Assembly: GCA_910574455.1 (NCBI GenBank)
Contig: CAJSYZ010000001.1
Location: forward strand, 3,455,424 to 3,519,423
DNA from: Trichaptum fuscoviolaceum
Lineage: Eukaryota; Basidiomycota; Agaricomycetes; Hymenochaetales; Trichaptaceae
Reading direction: 5' to 3'
Length of the DNA stretch: 64,000 bases
The notes beneath the pieces were generated by a model. The model was given only the letters and a program-made list of their open reading frames with translations. It was not told the origin of the DNA and ran no database searches. Below, one piece after another: positions 11,717 to 23,075 of the stretch. A program made the position numbers and the translations under genes. The stretch's first letter is position 1, and every line of letters begins with the position of its first letter.

Positions 11717-14070
11717 CATACCCACCGCTTTTTTAAGCTATTTATAGTGTTCAGGCACTACTGATTGACAGGATGCTGTAATAAATTAGAAAATCATAAT
11801 TTCCATCCATTTTGGGATTTGAGGCATGCCAGGGTCCAGGACCCTGAGGTCCAGATCACTTGGTGCCTGTTGCCGCTTTGGGGTGTGGGAATAAATTCAA
11901 ATTAGCCTTTGCAGGCCCTACAGGCCTTTAAAAATAGCGCAAAAATAGCCAAAAAATCAGAAAAATATTCCTGGGCACTGCCGCTTTGCCCTAGCGTGGG
12001 AACTACGCTTCTGGGTGACCATATTAGGGTACCAGGGTGCTCTGGGCCTCCCTGGGCCCTTCCTAAAGCGGTAAAAATCATCATAAAATAGATAATTATA
12101 TTCATTTGCACCTGCATATATGCAGGCATCCCCTGGGCTTACCAGCAGCAAATAAAATACACTAAAATCGGATTATATTAGGAGAAGTATATCTAAGATG
12201 ATTTGGATGGCTAAATATAGCAATACTAGCTGGAAACATGTATATAACAGTAAAATATGTTCTATTATTAATGCTAATCAAATGGGGCTCATTAAACCAC
12301 ATTGGGATACCTCCGGGATGCAAATTTTGATGCTATTCTAATGGAACGTACTAGAAGAGCTGAAACGGGCTTTGACTGCGCCAAAATATGCATTTTACAT
12401 ATTGTTACAAATTATTCTTTTATTTAAATGTTATTTTTGTTACAGCACTTCTACTGCACGTAAAGGCATGTACAGATAGTTGAAATGGTACAGCACGACG
12501 AGGAGAGCAATAATATAAGCTTAGAATAGCTACGCGGGGGCTATATATAGCTCTAGCACACTAACTATTTTCGGAGTGCATGCAATTATTGCTAGTTGTT
12601 CATATGCATGTATGTACACTGTATTTATGTTCCGATGGCTTTAAATAGTTCTCTATATATACCTCTCATGCTGTACGAGGTTTTGCGGCAATCAGAGCTC
12701 ATTTCAAATTGATATAAGGCATACAAGTTTCGGAAAGAATGGTTAATTGTAATTTACTGGGAGGGTTATGGGTCAGGCACATAGTGCCAAACATTCACTA
12801 TACGTATCCTAAACATAATCCAAATGCATGCTTGAGATGCAGGTGGAAACTGTAAGTTATATGTGTTTCTGACAAGACATGTACATTCTAATATCATACA
12901 TAGCATCTCATCCTACAATGTTGCATATAACTTCCACCTTCTAATCACATCTCAAGCATGCATTTGGATTATATTTAGGATACGTATAGTGAATGTTTGG
13001 CACTATGTGCCTGACCCATAACCCTCCCAGTAAATTACAATTAACCATTCTTTCCGAAACTTGTATGCCTTATATCAATTTGAAATGAGCTCCGATTGCC
13101 GCAAAACCTCGTACAGCATGAGAGGTATATATAGAGAACTATTTAAAGCCATCGGAACATAAATACAGTGTACATACATGCATATGAACAACTAGCAATA
13201 ATTGCATGCACTCCGAAAATAGTTAGTGTGCTAGAGCTATATATAGCCCCCGCGTAGCTATTCTAAGCTTATATTATTGCTCTCCTCGTCGTGCTGTACC
13301 ATTTCAACTATCTGTACATGCCTTTACGTGCAGTAGAAGTGCTGTAACAAAAATAACATTTAAATAAAAGAATAATTTGTAACAATATGTAAAATGCATA
13401 TTTTGGCGCGGTCAAAGCCCGTTTCAGCTCTTCTAGTACGTTCCATTAGAATAGCATCAAAATTTGCATCCCGGAGGTATCCCAATGTGGTTTAATGAGC
13501 CCCATTTGATTAGCATTAATAATAGAACATATTTTACTGTTATATACATGTTTCCAGCTAGTATTGCTATATTTAGCCATCCAAATCATCTTAGATATAC
13601 TTCTCCTAATATAATCCGATTTTAGTGTATTTTATTTGCTGCTGGTAAGCCCAGGGGATGCCTGCATATATGCAGGTGCAAATGAATATAATTATCTATT
13701 TTATGATGATTTTTACCGCTTTAGGAAGGGCCCAGGGAGGCCCAGAGCACCCTGGTACCCTAATATGGTCACCCAGAAGCGTAGTTCCCACGCTAGGGCA
13801 AAGCGGCAGTGCCCAGGAATATTTTTCTGATTTTTTGGCTATTTTTGCGCTATTTTTAAAGGCCTGTAGGGCCTGCAAAGGCTAATTTGAATTTATTCCC
13901 ACACCCCAAAGCGGCAACAGGCACCAAGTGATCTGGACCTCAGGGTCCTGGACCCTGGCATGCCTCAAATCCCAAAATGGATGGAAATTATGATTTTCTA
14001 ATTTATTACAGCATCCTGTCAATCAGTATTGCCTGAACACTATAAATAGCTTCAAAAAGCGGTGGGTATG
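11717..14070. repeat. Giant palindrome (about 1.12-kb inverted arms)
   Basis: The left arm (11717-12839) is the reverse complement of the right arm (12948-14070). Mirrored positions sum to 25787 along the whole length, and the central spacer is about 108 bp. The arms are nearly identical; I noticed only scattered substitutions, for example around 12380/13407 and 12694/13093, and weaker matching at the outer tips. There is no coding sequence of substance inside. The structure resembles a foldback element or two head-to-head copies of an AT-rich element. Transcription through it would give a very long hairpin RNA. No clear target-site duplication was found. Confidence 0.92.
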
Positions 14071-14146
14071 TAAAGACATTAAAGTAATATGCATAAGATT
14101 ATTAGATCTGTACATTAAATATATAGTATATGCCTTGTTAAGGATG

Positions 14147-14212
14147 TATTTTGGCTCAGCCATTCACTGTCTTCTCATGCATGAGAATATCAGTAATGGC
14201 TGAGCAAAATGC
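14147..14212. repeat. 66-bp hairpin-forming inverted repeat
   Basis: ttttggctcagccatt at 14149-14164 pairs with aatggctgagcaaaa at 14195-14209. The interior centres on the perfect palindrome ttctcatgcatgagaa. The whole segment is close to self-complementary. It lies just outside the right arm of the large palindrome and could be a small MITE or its remnant. Confidence 0.8.
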
Positions 14213-14836
14213 ACAAACTGTTTTGCAGATATGCGCAGCAAGGCTGTATCTCATGCATGCAGTATGCTGGTAGCAGTGCCAGGGATGACTGATTGTATGA
14301 CGGCATACTCGTGGCTTTGCCTTCTAGAGCTGATGAAACAGCTTCTTGTGTAGTGAGCTATGTCTTCCCGACTTCTTCGGAGTTAACCTGACTCACTTTC
14401 TTGTTTGTTTGTGCATAAAATGAAAAGAAGCCTCATAATCGAGTCATCTAGAAGAAATCCTTCTTATCTCCTGTCAGTTCAGCTTGAGGTTTATCCGAGC
14501 CATAGTACAATGCACTGATAGATTCCTCTCTTCTTTTCCCAGAAGAATAAGGCATCAGAAAAATGCGTGCAAGAGCTTTGTATAAATGTGAACTCGGGAG
14601 TGGGTGTCGCCCCTCCCCGCCACCCACCCACCCATTCAACCCTTCGCCATGAACTTTTATCACATTCTGTTGGGGCTCCACATGCTCCTATTGATTGACC
14701 ATGCTGTGCTTCGAGTACGCATCGCGCGAAGACTTCCTTGGACACAAAGGAGGATATCTAGGATGCAAAAAATCGTGCTTACTTTCTATTTCCTCTCAAA
14801 ATCACTGCACTGACTTTTTGCCAGCTTCACAAACAG
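14213..14836. other. Upstream region of the exonuclease gene
   Basis: No independent gene is supported. An ATG at 14649 opens a frame that stops shortly before 14837. An upstream exon spliced at a cag near 14822-14824 or 14834-14836 to the exonuclease is possible but not demonstrable here. Confidence 0.3.
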
Positions 14837-15693
14837 ATGCAACATCTCCTCGACTACCTGGGGGTTCCGCCAACGCCTCTTCTTCAACTTCGCAGTTATA
14901 CACTCGGACCTCTTGTTCCTGAAGTATGTCTGACCACCGCGACGATGGAGAATGCCGTAGACGTCATCTATGCTTCCTTGCCGGATGCCCCGGAACGACG
15001 CTTCGTTGCCCTCGACATTGAATGGGCGAGTAACTCACCAGAGCTATATCGCGTGGACCTCATCCAACTCGCGGTTCAGCAACATGTGTTCCTCCTCCGG
15101 ACTCATCTACTTAATGCTCTTCCCCCAAGATTGGAACAATTATTAGGTGATGAAACTGTATGGAAAGTGTCAGCAGGAATCGCTGGTACGACAATCCCAT
15201 TTCTTCTCTCATTATGCGGCATAACTGAACTAATTGGCAGGTGATGCGACTCGCATCAGGAATAAATTTGACATTCCCGTATCCTCCTGTGTCGATTTGA
15301 CAGATTGGGCGCGCTTCGTTTACCCCGATTTCTGGCCAAGAACGCCAACTTGGCTCCAGCTGCTTCTGAACCCCCGTCTCTGGTTCAAGTTTCCGCAACC
15401 GTTTATAAAGCTGGAGGAGATGGCGGGCAGGCTCCTGCAGACAAACATCGAAAAAGATGTCTTGGTCACGATGAGCAATTGGGCCGAAGTTGAGCTGTTG
15501 GCTGCTCAAGTCCATTGTAAGTTATCCTTTTCAAGTTGTCACTCAGGCTGACCATCTTTCACTTGCATCTGCTCTATTAGATGCGGCAATCGACGCGCAC
15601 AGCACGTTTGCTGTTGCTTCCGTCTTGAATCAAGATGCCTTGGCCTTACCGGATACAGTAATCCATCACTTCCCAATGCTCGATATTGAGTAG
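14837..15693 (+). CDS. DEDD-type 3'-5' exonuclease domain protein
   Basis: Exons 14837-15185, 15241-15516 and 15581-15693 give about 245 residues. The order of motifs fits the RNase H-like DEDD exonuclease fold seen in WRN-type and Rrp6-type proteins: FVALDIEW supplies the first Asp-x-Glu (Exo I), KVSAGIAGDATRI follows, VDLTDWA supplies an Exo II-like Asp, and YAAIDAHS is the Exo III motif with the last Asp preceded by Tyr. The protein is essentially the catalytic domain alone, with no helicase or HRDC extension. The start at 14837 is the first Met in the open frame; an extra 5' exon cannot be excluded. It stands alone, with repeats on the left and degenerate sequence on the right. Substrate (DNA or RNA) cannot be told from sequence. 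Confidence 0.75.
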
Positions 15694-18600
15694 GCTGAGG
15701 CCCGTTTGAATAGTGCTAACGGTGTTATCTTGTTGAGTAAATTGTTGAGTGCATGCTCTTGTCTTCAAAAGTTGCCAGGAGCATCGTGATTGTATCTATT
15801 ATTGAATTGCTTCTCGTTGAATGATCATTGTAGACTGAGGTTGTCAATGGTGTTTGCTGTCGCTTTCAAGATGTCATGAAGATGAAGGTAGCTTGAAATC
15901 TCAAAACAGAGGTCCAAGTTCACTTGAGTACAGTAGTGGTAGTAGTAGTAAATCTCACTTGAGTCTGACTTGCCACCTGATGTACAGCTTCCCTCCTTAC
16001 GCACTGGTTTTGTCCTGAAACGCCGTTTTAAGGCCATCAGGCAGCCAGGCAACACCTCAGGCAGGCATGACAACGCTTCAACCCATTTAAGGAAGCTTCA
16101 GGACGCGCCAGCCGCCGTAAGCAATCCCTGATGTATTACACTTGAGCACTGAAATCCTGACTTGCATTCTGATGCACTGAGAGACGGCTTGCATCCTGAA
16201 ACACTCCTTATTTCAGTGAGATAAGGCAATCAGTGTATTTTCAGACGAAGTAGCGACAGGTGCCAGCCAAATCAGGACGCGTCAGGACGCGTCAGTCGCC
16301 GTAAGCAAAAGGAAGTTTCCCTGATGATGTTAGTCAGCCTAATAAAAGAAAGCATATTCCCTTACTCCCACTGGGAGTAAAGGGCACTGTATCCCCTAAA
16401 TTGCCGTGGAATACCTGCCACAGTCCTTCGTGGGAATATTAGTCAGCAACAAATACTACGGCGTAGTGCCTTCACCTCATCCAATCCTTACCAGCAGTAG
16501 GCGCTCTCTTGCTTGGGCTGTAAAACACCTTTCACTACTCTTAAGCTTGTTTCAATTTTTATCAATTCTCTTTCTTTCACACTTTCTCATCATGGTGGAG
16601 TAAGGGATCTGCCGGCGAAGCTCGGCCCGTTATCTAGTTCTCACGGTTCGCTCAATTGAAGTCTGGCAGCGCCGCTTTCATTTTCTTCGTTCGTCCAGTA
16701 TCAGTATCCCTCTCAATGAATCTGCGAACTGACCATACAAACACGCGAATATGTCGTTCTGGCTCATAGCACATCCTTCCGTTCCTCGAAATAGGCGATA
16801 TTGTGGGCTCGCTAATCCTCGTGGGACGTCTCACAGTTTTTCTACATTATGAAGTGTTGTGGAAAACCCAAGAGCTATTTTCAAGGGTGGTACGGTCCGA
16901 TATTGAATATGTGAGTAACCTATCTACTTTCTGCACATACGTGTTTCCGATCATCTAATCATCATAAACCCGTCCTTAGCTTTCTACAGTATGTGCTTTT
17001 ACACAGGAACACGACAGCAAATAGCCACCTGCATGCTCCGCTCGAATTATCCAGTCTTGCAATCGTGTGCCATTGAAACTACTCGTGATTATGATCACAA
17101 ATCCCCATGCGATCCTCGGAAATCTGTGTTCAAGTGGTGCTCCGATTGATCAGTAACAGCAAAGCAGAATTTCCAACGGTCACTTTCGCCCCCCTTACCG
17201 GCGTGCTCTACCAAGGACCCGAGCGAGTTGAATCAAGATCTGTAGTTCCTGATTTGACTCGCTACCTTGACCGTAGTGTTGCATTGTCCTGTCATGGTCC
17301 TCATCGCTCGGAAGACGGTCCTCGATAAGCTATGTACCAACTCTGGGTTGATCGTCAGGGTAACAATACTTGTTCCTGGGGCGTAGTCTCCTACTCATAT
17401 TCTTCATACCCCCATATTGCACCTGACGGTCTAATACATTCACTTTTTCGTTTCAGGAAAGCAGCGGATGCTAATTGCAACATTGCCTATTTACAATACG
17501 CGAAATGAAAGGAACAAGCATAACGATGATCTGCAGCATCCCGATACCGGAGAATAGTTCCTACATTCTTTGGCTTGATCTCTTGCTTTCATTGGGGATC
17601 TTGAATACATAAGCTATGCCGTCTGTGTCTGTCGCCAGGAAACTAAAAAATCCCTTTCTGGCGATGACACTTACATCCATCGAACTTGGCCTTGGATCTG
17701 AAGTCAACAGGTCGTGAACCGAAATGGCGTTCATCGTGCCTTGTCGTCGACAACTCGTGTGAGAGACACTGAGTATTAGTCGGGCTGCGATCTACGATGG
17801 CCGTCGCCGCCGAAACTGCACACGGACGGCGGTGACTAAGCAGCGCTCTTCCAAAGGTCAACTACGAAATTAAGGCGACACGGTGGCTCATCAAGACATC
17901 CTCGAGCAAGGAAATATAACGTGATGTGGAGTTGCGAGGAAATTGGGGGAATCGATTTTCGCAGATGATTTGAGAGGTTTATCCGCTGGATAAGGGTCTG
18001 TTACCCGAATACCCCTCTCGTGTATGTAGGCCGCTGTCGTCTGTCTGCTCAATTGTGCTGAGGGCCACTAGTAGATTGATATTCCACCACTATCCGAACA
18101 AACATCATAATCGAAATGTCTGTTAGGCGAATGTCCTTCGAGAAAGTTGACTTCTCTTTTTAGACTGCGTCGACAGGACATATTGGCTCTCTGGATATGC
18201 TATTGTTATAGCCAATAGCTTCGATCATACGTCCTTTCTATTCGGACTGAGGCTCTGGAATGGCGATAAAGTCTCCAGCGTGATCAGAAGGCGAACCTCG
18301 TTAGGATTGACGAGCTGCCTTTCGATCTGCGGACAAAGAAGGTTAATATTTCGGAGCCTCTCGTTCCCTTTCAGTGTCTCTATGCGATGTCCGGGGAATA
18401 AACTCCGGAACATTAGTCCTTATCCTTATCCGAACTAATCAGCGAGCAGCTTAAAGTTCTGAAGCAATGGAATCACACCTAGAAATCGTCACGGAGGTAG
18501 GATTTACTTCCACCCTGATCAAAAGACACTTTCGATACCAAACTGCATATGTACTCGTGATACTCTCACATACGGAGTGATCGCGATGATGGTGGCGTGC

Positions 18601-21090
18601 ACCTTCCTCATATTACGTGGCGCGCCCCTCTTGTCTAAGTCGGCGTTCGGTTCCGACTCATGTCTGGCGCGGTTTGTGTATTGTTTGTCCTTTTCTCGAT
18701 GGCCAAGATAGACTATTATGTCGGCGATTTTGGGCTTTATCCTCCGGGCTACTGAATAATTCCCCTCTGCACCGTCGACTTCTTCTGGCCAGCCCCACCG
18801 TCTCATACTACGCCGACCTTAAATCCTGGCTGAAGAGTGAATGCACACTGAATATGCTGTCTGATCCCTATATCTACAGCATACGCCGCTATGGACTTTC
18901 ACTGGCTCTGTCATTTTGGTCACTCGATTTGACGCTGGTGCTTCTGATTGACGGCACGGCCGCCGTGTGCGTCAGACATTCCTATCGATCAGTTGTCGTA
19001 AGGGTTTACATTACACTGTCTTCTCTGTCAACCGTAGGCGATACTAACGTATTGCCCTCTTCAGTCACTTCATGCTGTAAACCTGTAGGAGAGTGCTCAC
19101 GTAGCGTAGCGAGCTAGGGTTGACATATACGCCTCGCTTCATCTACACCATTCAGATGCCCATTATGACAAGTCTCTTTAACTATTTTATCCTCGGGGAT
19201 CATCGCTCCGCGACACAGGTTGCAGAGAAAATCCATCCAAGTGAAGATCTACGTACTTGCGTGAGCTCTTACCTACTATTTGTTTGTGTCTTGACGTGCG
19301 CGTTACTTGAAAATAGATAAAGTTCTACTAGTACAGTATGCACATATGTACAGATATGTCGCGTCTTTTGGCAACCTTTGCGCTAACAACTCTTCAAGCT
19401 AGTTCACCTCTCGTTTCGGATTGCTCTATTCGCGGAAGGTTCATGCAGGAAGTTGCAAGTTTAATTTAATATACGGATCATCTTTCAGGGCTTATACAGA
19501 TAATTTATGATGTTCACTTTTTGTAATGATGGCGGAGGCTGCACTTTCATGGAAATCTTTTCGGTTTCCACGTGTGACTCCAGTACAAAGAGTATGGCAG
19601 ACCACAAAGCGATGCGTATTATACTATCCCATGAGAGCCCATCTTGTATCACTGATGTTTTCGGCGTAGATCAAGCCTTTGGGGTTGTTAAATGCCGGAT
19701 TACGAGTCTGTGGCACGGACTAGCGTGCACCCGGAAATCTGCTGATTAGAAACAAGAGATGATAGGAACAATCATAGGCATAGGGAGCACTACATTTCGA
19801 TTGCTTAGTAGGACTGATGTGGAATATACTACCCAATTGTCCCATTTGAAGGGGGGGAACCTTGAAATGCAGCGAGATTTTGAGTTAGATAGGATTTGCA
19901 ACCCTGAAAGGTGACATGTTCCCACCATGTTTGGAAGTTTATTTGGGTCCTCGGACTCACCGACCAACACAAGCTGCTTGTTGTTCTTTCGTTCTCACCA
20001 CCATCATGCCACCCGCTCGCGTAACCCATAACCCGTTCTCCTGTTCTTTTGTTGAAAATTCATTTCTCCAACTCCAAGGAAACAAGCCGATCAACTGGAC
20101 CTTGGCGTCAAAAAACGAACCAGAATACCATCGCAATCCTCTACATTAATCATAGCCTAGCAATCTATCCCAAAGCCGCGCGAGGCACTGTGCTGTGCAC
20201 AAGATCAGACTGATGGTCCACGACATCACTAATGGCACTGTCAAATGAGTGTCTCAGAGAGTTTTCTTCACTTGCAATGAATTTGGATCCATCCATTTTA
20301 CTCGTTTTAGCCGATGCTAGTTTGAGGCAGCGTTGCACTCACACCGGCGACTCATCTAGGAATTCAGCGCAATGCATTGCCACTCGATCAATTAGATCGA
20401 GTGCTGGCAAACGTTAGCCTTGCGCCGAGCCTTTCTGGGTAGTCGTGTTTCAGACCTAAAGAAGGCCTTTCCTATGTCGCCTCCGTCGTACGGCTTCTAC
20501 TTCTTCTCCTGCTCCGGAGTCGCTGCTCGCTGACATATCACCGTTCTCCCGCCGAACAAGGAACTGTGATACGCTTTACGCATCAGCAATATGCTGTTAC
20601 TATTTCGCTTTCTAAGCTCTTACGAAACCTGCACCTCTGCCGACTCTCGAAAGCTTAATAACAATAAATCCGAGCACCAGCCTAATTTTACCGAGTTTAC
20701 GCGCTGAAATGGCTAGATGTCAGCCACAGTCCCTGTGAATATCATGTATGTTGTCATAATTTTTGAGTTACGAGTTTCGGAATATTTGACTAATCTGTCG
20801 TCCATTTTCCGGACAGGGACTTGAGGCAGACGTGACGGGCCGACTGCAAAAGCATTTGCGAACCGAGTGACTGAAAACAGGAATTAGACGCATGCCATGT
20901 ATTGACTTCGGCCAATGATCGGTTCAGGAACCTCAGCAATAGGTCACTGTCTATGATTGAATAGTCCTCGCATGGCAGGTTTGGCCCCGATACTGTATCT
21001 GGATGCATATCTGTGGTTCCCCGACCTTGATTACTGAAAGTTCATTAGACTCCGACTCTCCCATCCGTCCAGGAAGTCGCCACCACATTT
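15694..21090. other. About 5.4 kb without a supportable gene
   Basis: Only short, interrupted frames occur. Some read like fragments of former coding exons, for example a hydrophobic stretch around 16800-16915 ending at a gtgagt donor, and frames at 18617-19117 and 19120-19320. I could not link them into a gene or assign a family. Between about 16095 and 16330 a motif (aggacgcg with cgccgtaagcaa) recurs in diverged copies. The stretch probably represents decayed genes or mobile elements. Confidence 0.4.
16095..16335. repeat. Diverged local repeats around aggacgcg
   Basis: The string caggacgcg followed by cagccgccgtaagcaa and then ccctgatg appears near 16100. It reappears near 16273-16325 as a doubled caggacgcgt followed by cagtcgccgtaagcaa and ccctgatg. 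The copies are imperfect and in the same orientation. Confidence 0.55.
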
Positions 21091-21093
21091 TGC

Positions 21094-21100
21094 TATAAAA
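21094..21100 (+). promoter_or_regulatory. TATA box of the sesquiterpene synthase gene
   Basis: A tataaaa motif lies 129 bp upstream of the start ATG at 21229, in a suitable position for a core promoter with a short 5' UTR. Confidence 0.55.
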
Positions 21101-21228
21101 GAGACACAGAATTCGTCTCTTGGCTCCCCGGAGTCCTCTGGCATTCAATCTTATATTGCCCCGTAGCCCTCTTTAAAACGAGCCTGTTCAATCCTTCTTT
21201 CCAACTGTCCCATCTTCTATTCTCCATC

Positions 21229-22567
21229 ATGGTCAAAATGCCTCCGTCGCCGACCCTTGCTTTGCTCTCTGTTGAGGATGCAAACCTTGTCTCGGAGAAA
21301 TCCAGCCCGAAGGGCTTCATCATTCCTGATCTCGTATCCCATTGTTACTTTCCCCTCACTTACAACCCTCACGGTGACGAGGTCGCTGCTGCGTCTGATC
21401 GCTGGCTAGATCTAGGTTGCCCCGAGCTCACACCGAAGAAGCGCAAAGCTCTCTACGGGTTGAAGGCTGGGGAGCTCACAGCCTACTGTTATACCAGTTG
21501 CGACGCCGAGCATTTGCGTGTGGTCAGCGACTTCATGAACTACCTGTTTCACCTTGACAACATCTCCGATGGGATGATGAAGCGGGATACAGACATCCTT
21601 GCGGATGTCGTTATGAATGCTCTCTGGTTCCCAGAGGAATACAAGCCCACACACGTCCCGGGTAAAGAACAGCCCGATGAAGAGATCAGCGCCGGCAAGC
21701 TTGCACGAGAGTGAGTAATAAACACTTCATTTACTTATAATTGGACTGCTCGGTTGCTTTGCCATATTCGATTTTATGCTGACCTGAATTTATCTTTGCT
21801 TTGCGCAGCTACTGGCAGCGATGCATCCAGGATGCCGGTCCGGGGGTTCAAGCTCGCTTCAAGGAGAGTCTCGAGCTATTTTTTGAGGCGGTCAACGTCC
21901 AAGCGCAAGACCGGGATAACGGCGTAGTCCCTGACCTTGAATCATACATCGACCTGCGCCGGGACACGAGTGGATGCAAGCCCGTATTCGACTTGATTGA
22001 ATACGCACTCCGTATCGACCTCCCCGATTCTGTCATTGAACACCCCGTCATCAAAGCGCTGAATCAGGGCTCTAACGATTTGGTTACATGGTCTAATGTA
22101 TGTATCCGGAGGGCTCTAAGTGCTGGTGCGACTTTGTGCGCTTCTGGTGCCTCGGCCCGTCACTCTTCTGTTCTTATCGCCACGTTGCTGACGCATCTGA
22201 ATTTGTTTAGGACATCTTTTCATATAACAAGGAACAGGCCATTGGTGACACGCATAACATGATCCCGATCCTGCAGACGTATCACGGGATGGACCTCCAA
22301 GAGGCCGTCGACTACGTGGGCGAGATGTGCAGGGTGACGATCGACGCGTTCGTGGAAAATAAGAAGCGTATCCCGTCCTTTGGATGCCCTAAACTCGACA
22401 GGGACGTGGCCGGATATGTGCAAGGCCTGCAGGACTGGATCGTGGGCTCTCTGCATTGGACGTTCATGAGCGAACGGTACTTCGGCAAGGAGGGTGCTGA
22501 AGTGAAAAAGCATCGCTACGTGAAGCTCTTGCCGCGAAAAACTGTGGCTGTCGTTGACGGCGAGTGA
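21229..22567 (+). CDS. Sesquiterpene synthase (class I terpene cyclase)
   Basis: Three exons, 21229-21710, 21809-22097 and 22211-22567, encode 375 residues, a usual length for basidiomycete sesquiterpene synthases. Class I synthases ionise farnesyl diphosphate with three Mg ions and cyclise the carbocation. The Asp-rich metal motif is DNISD starting at Asp110 in LFHLDNISD, the variant common in this family. The NSE/DTE motif is NDIFSYNKE, residues 257-265 (Asn257, Ser261, Glu265), formed exactly across the second intron, followed by GDTHNM. The C-terminal Arg359-Tyr360 pair in HRYVK matches the diphosphate-sensing RY pair. No P450, transferase or regulator adjoins it, so any product-tailoring genes lie elsewhere. 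The product cannot be predicted. Confidence 0.93.
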
Positions 22568-23075
22568 TCCCGGACGTGAGGGGTAACTCGCTGAGAAGAG
22601 ACAGAGCGGAACTGCGCATATCTTTTATCTCCCTACTTTCCGAGGCCATGCTTGCGTGCTGCGATCAGCCCATTCAATCTTATTTATATTATATTTCAAA
22701 AGGGCGCCCGGCTTGGCGGCATGGGCATGCTCTGATGCATAACTTGTTACACTGCGTATGTGCTTGTTCCGCAATCCGATTGTCTGCGTTCCAAGCCATG
22801 TAAATGTTTTCGTTCTCATGCCACTTTTTCGTTCTTGTCTCACACATAGACTTGCCGACAAAGATCACTGTGTAGGATAAATGTAGCGTATATGGAATTC
22901 GCAAATAAATTATATTCCGTTATTTACAATCCAAAAATACATCTGTTCAAGTACTAAACGAATTGTGACGTCATTGACTTAGACACCTCCACAACGGTGG
23001 ACACTTGAAGTGTAGAAATCCTGAGCGTCGTCTCCGCCACCCTCACTCTCACTACAAAACATTCACGTCTGAAAA
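22568..23075. other. Intergenic region between synthase and DUF3429 gene
   Basis: It holds the synthase 3' UTR and the promoter of the next gene. An AT-rich run with aataaatt near 22904 could be a polyadenylation signal. No coding sequence recognised. Confidence 0.4.

Noticed and set aside
11902..13885. Identical 60-75-residue frames in both palindrome arms
   Set aside because: They are mirror copies produced by the palindrome, lie in AT-rich non-coding sequence, and occur in all orientations.
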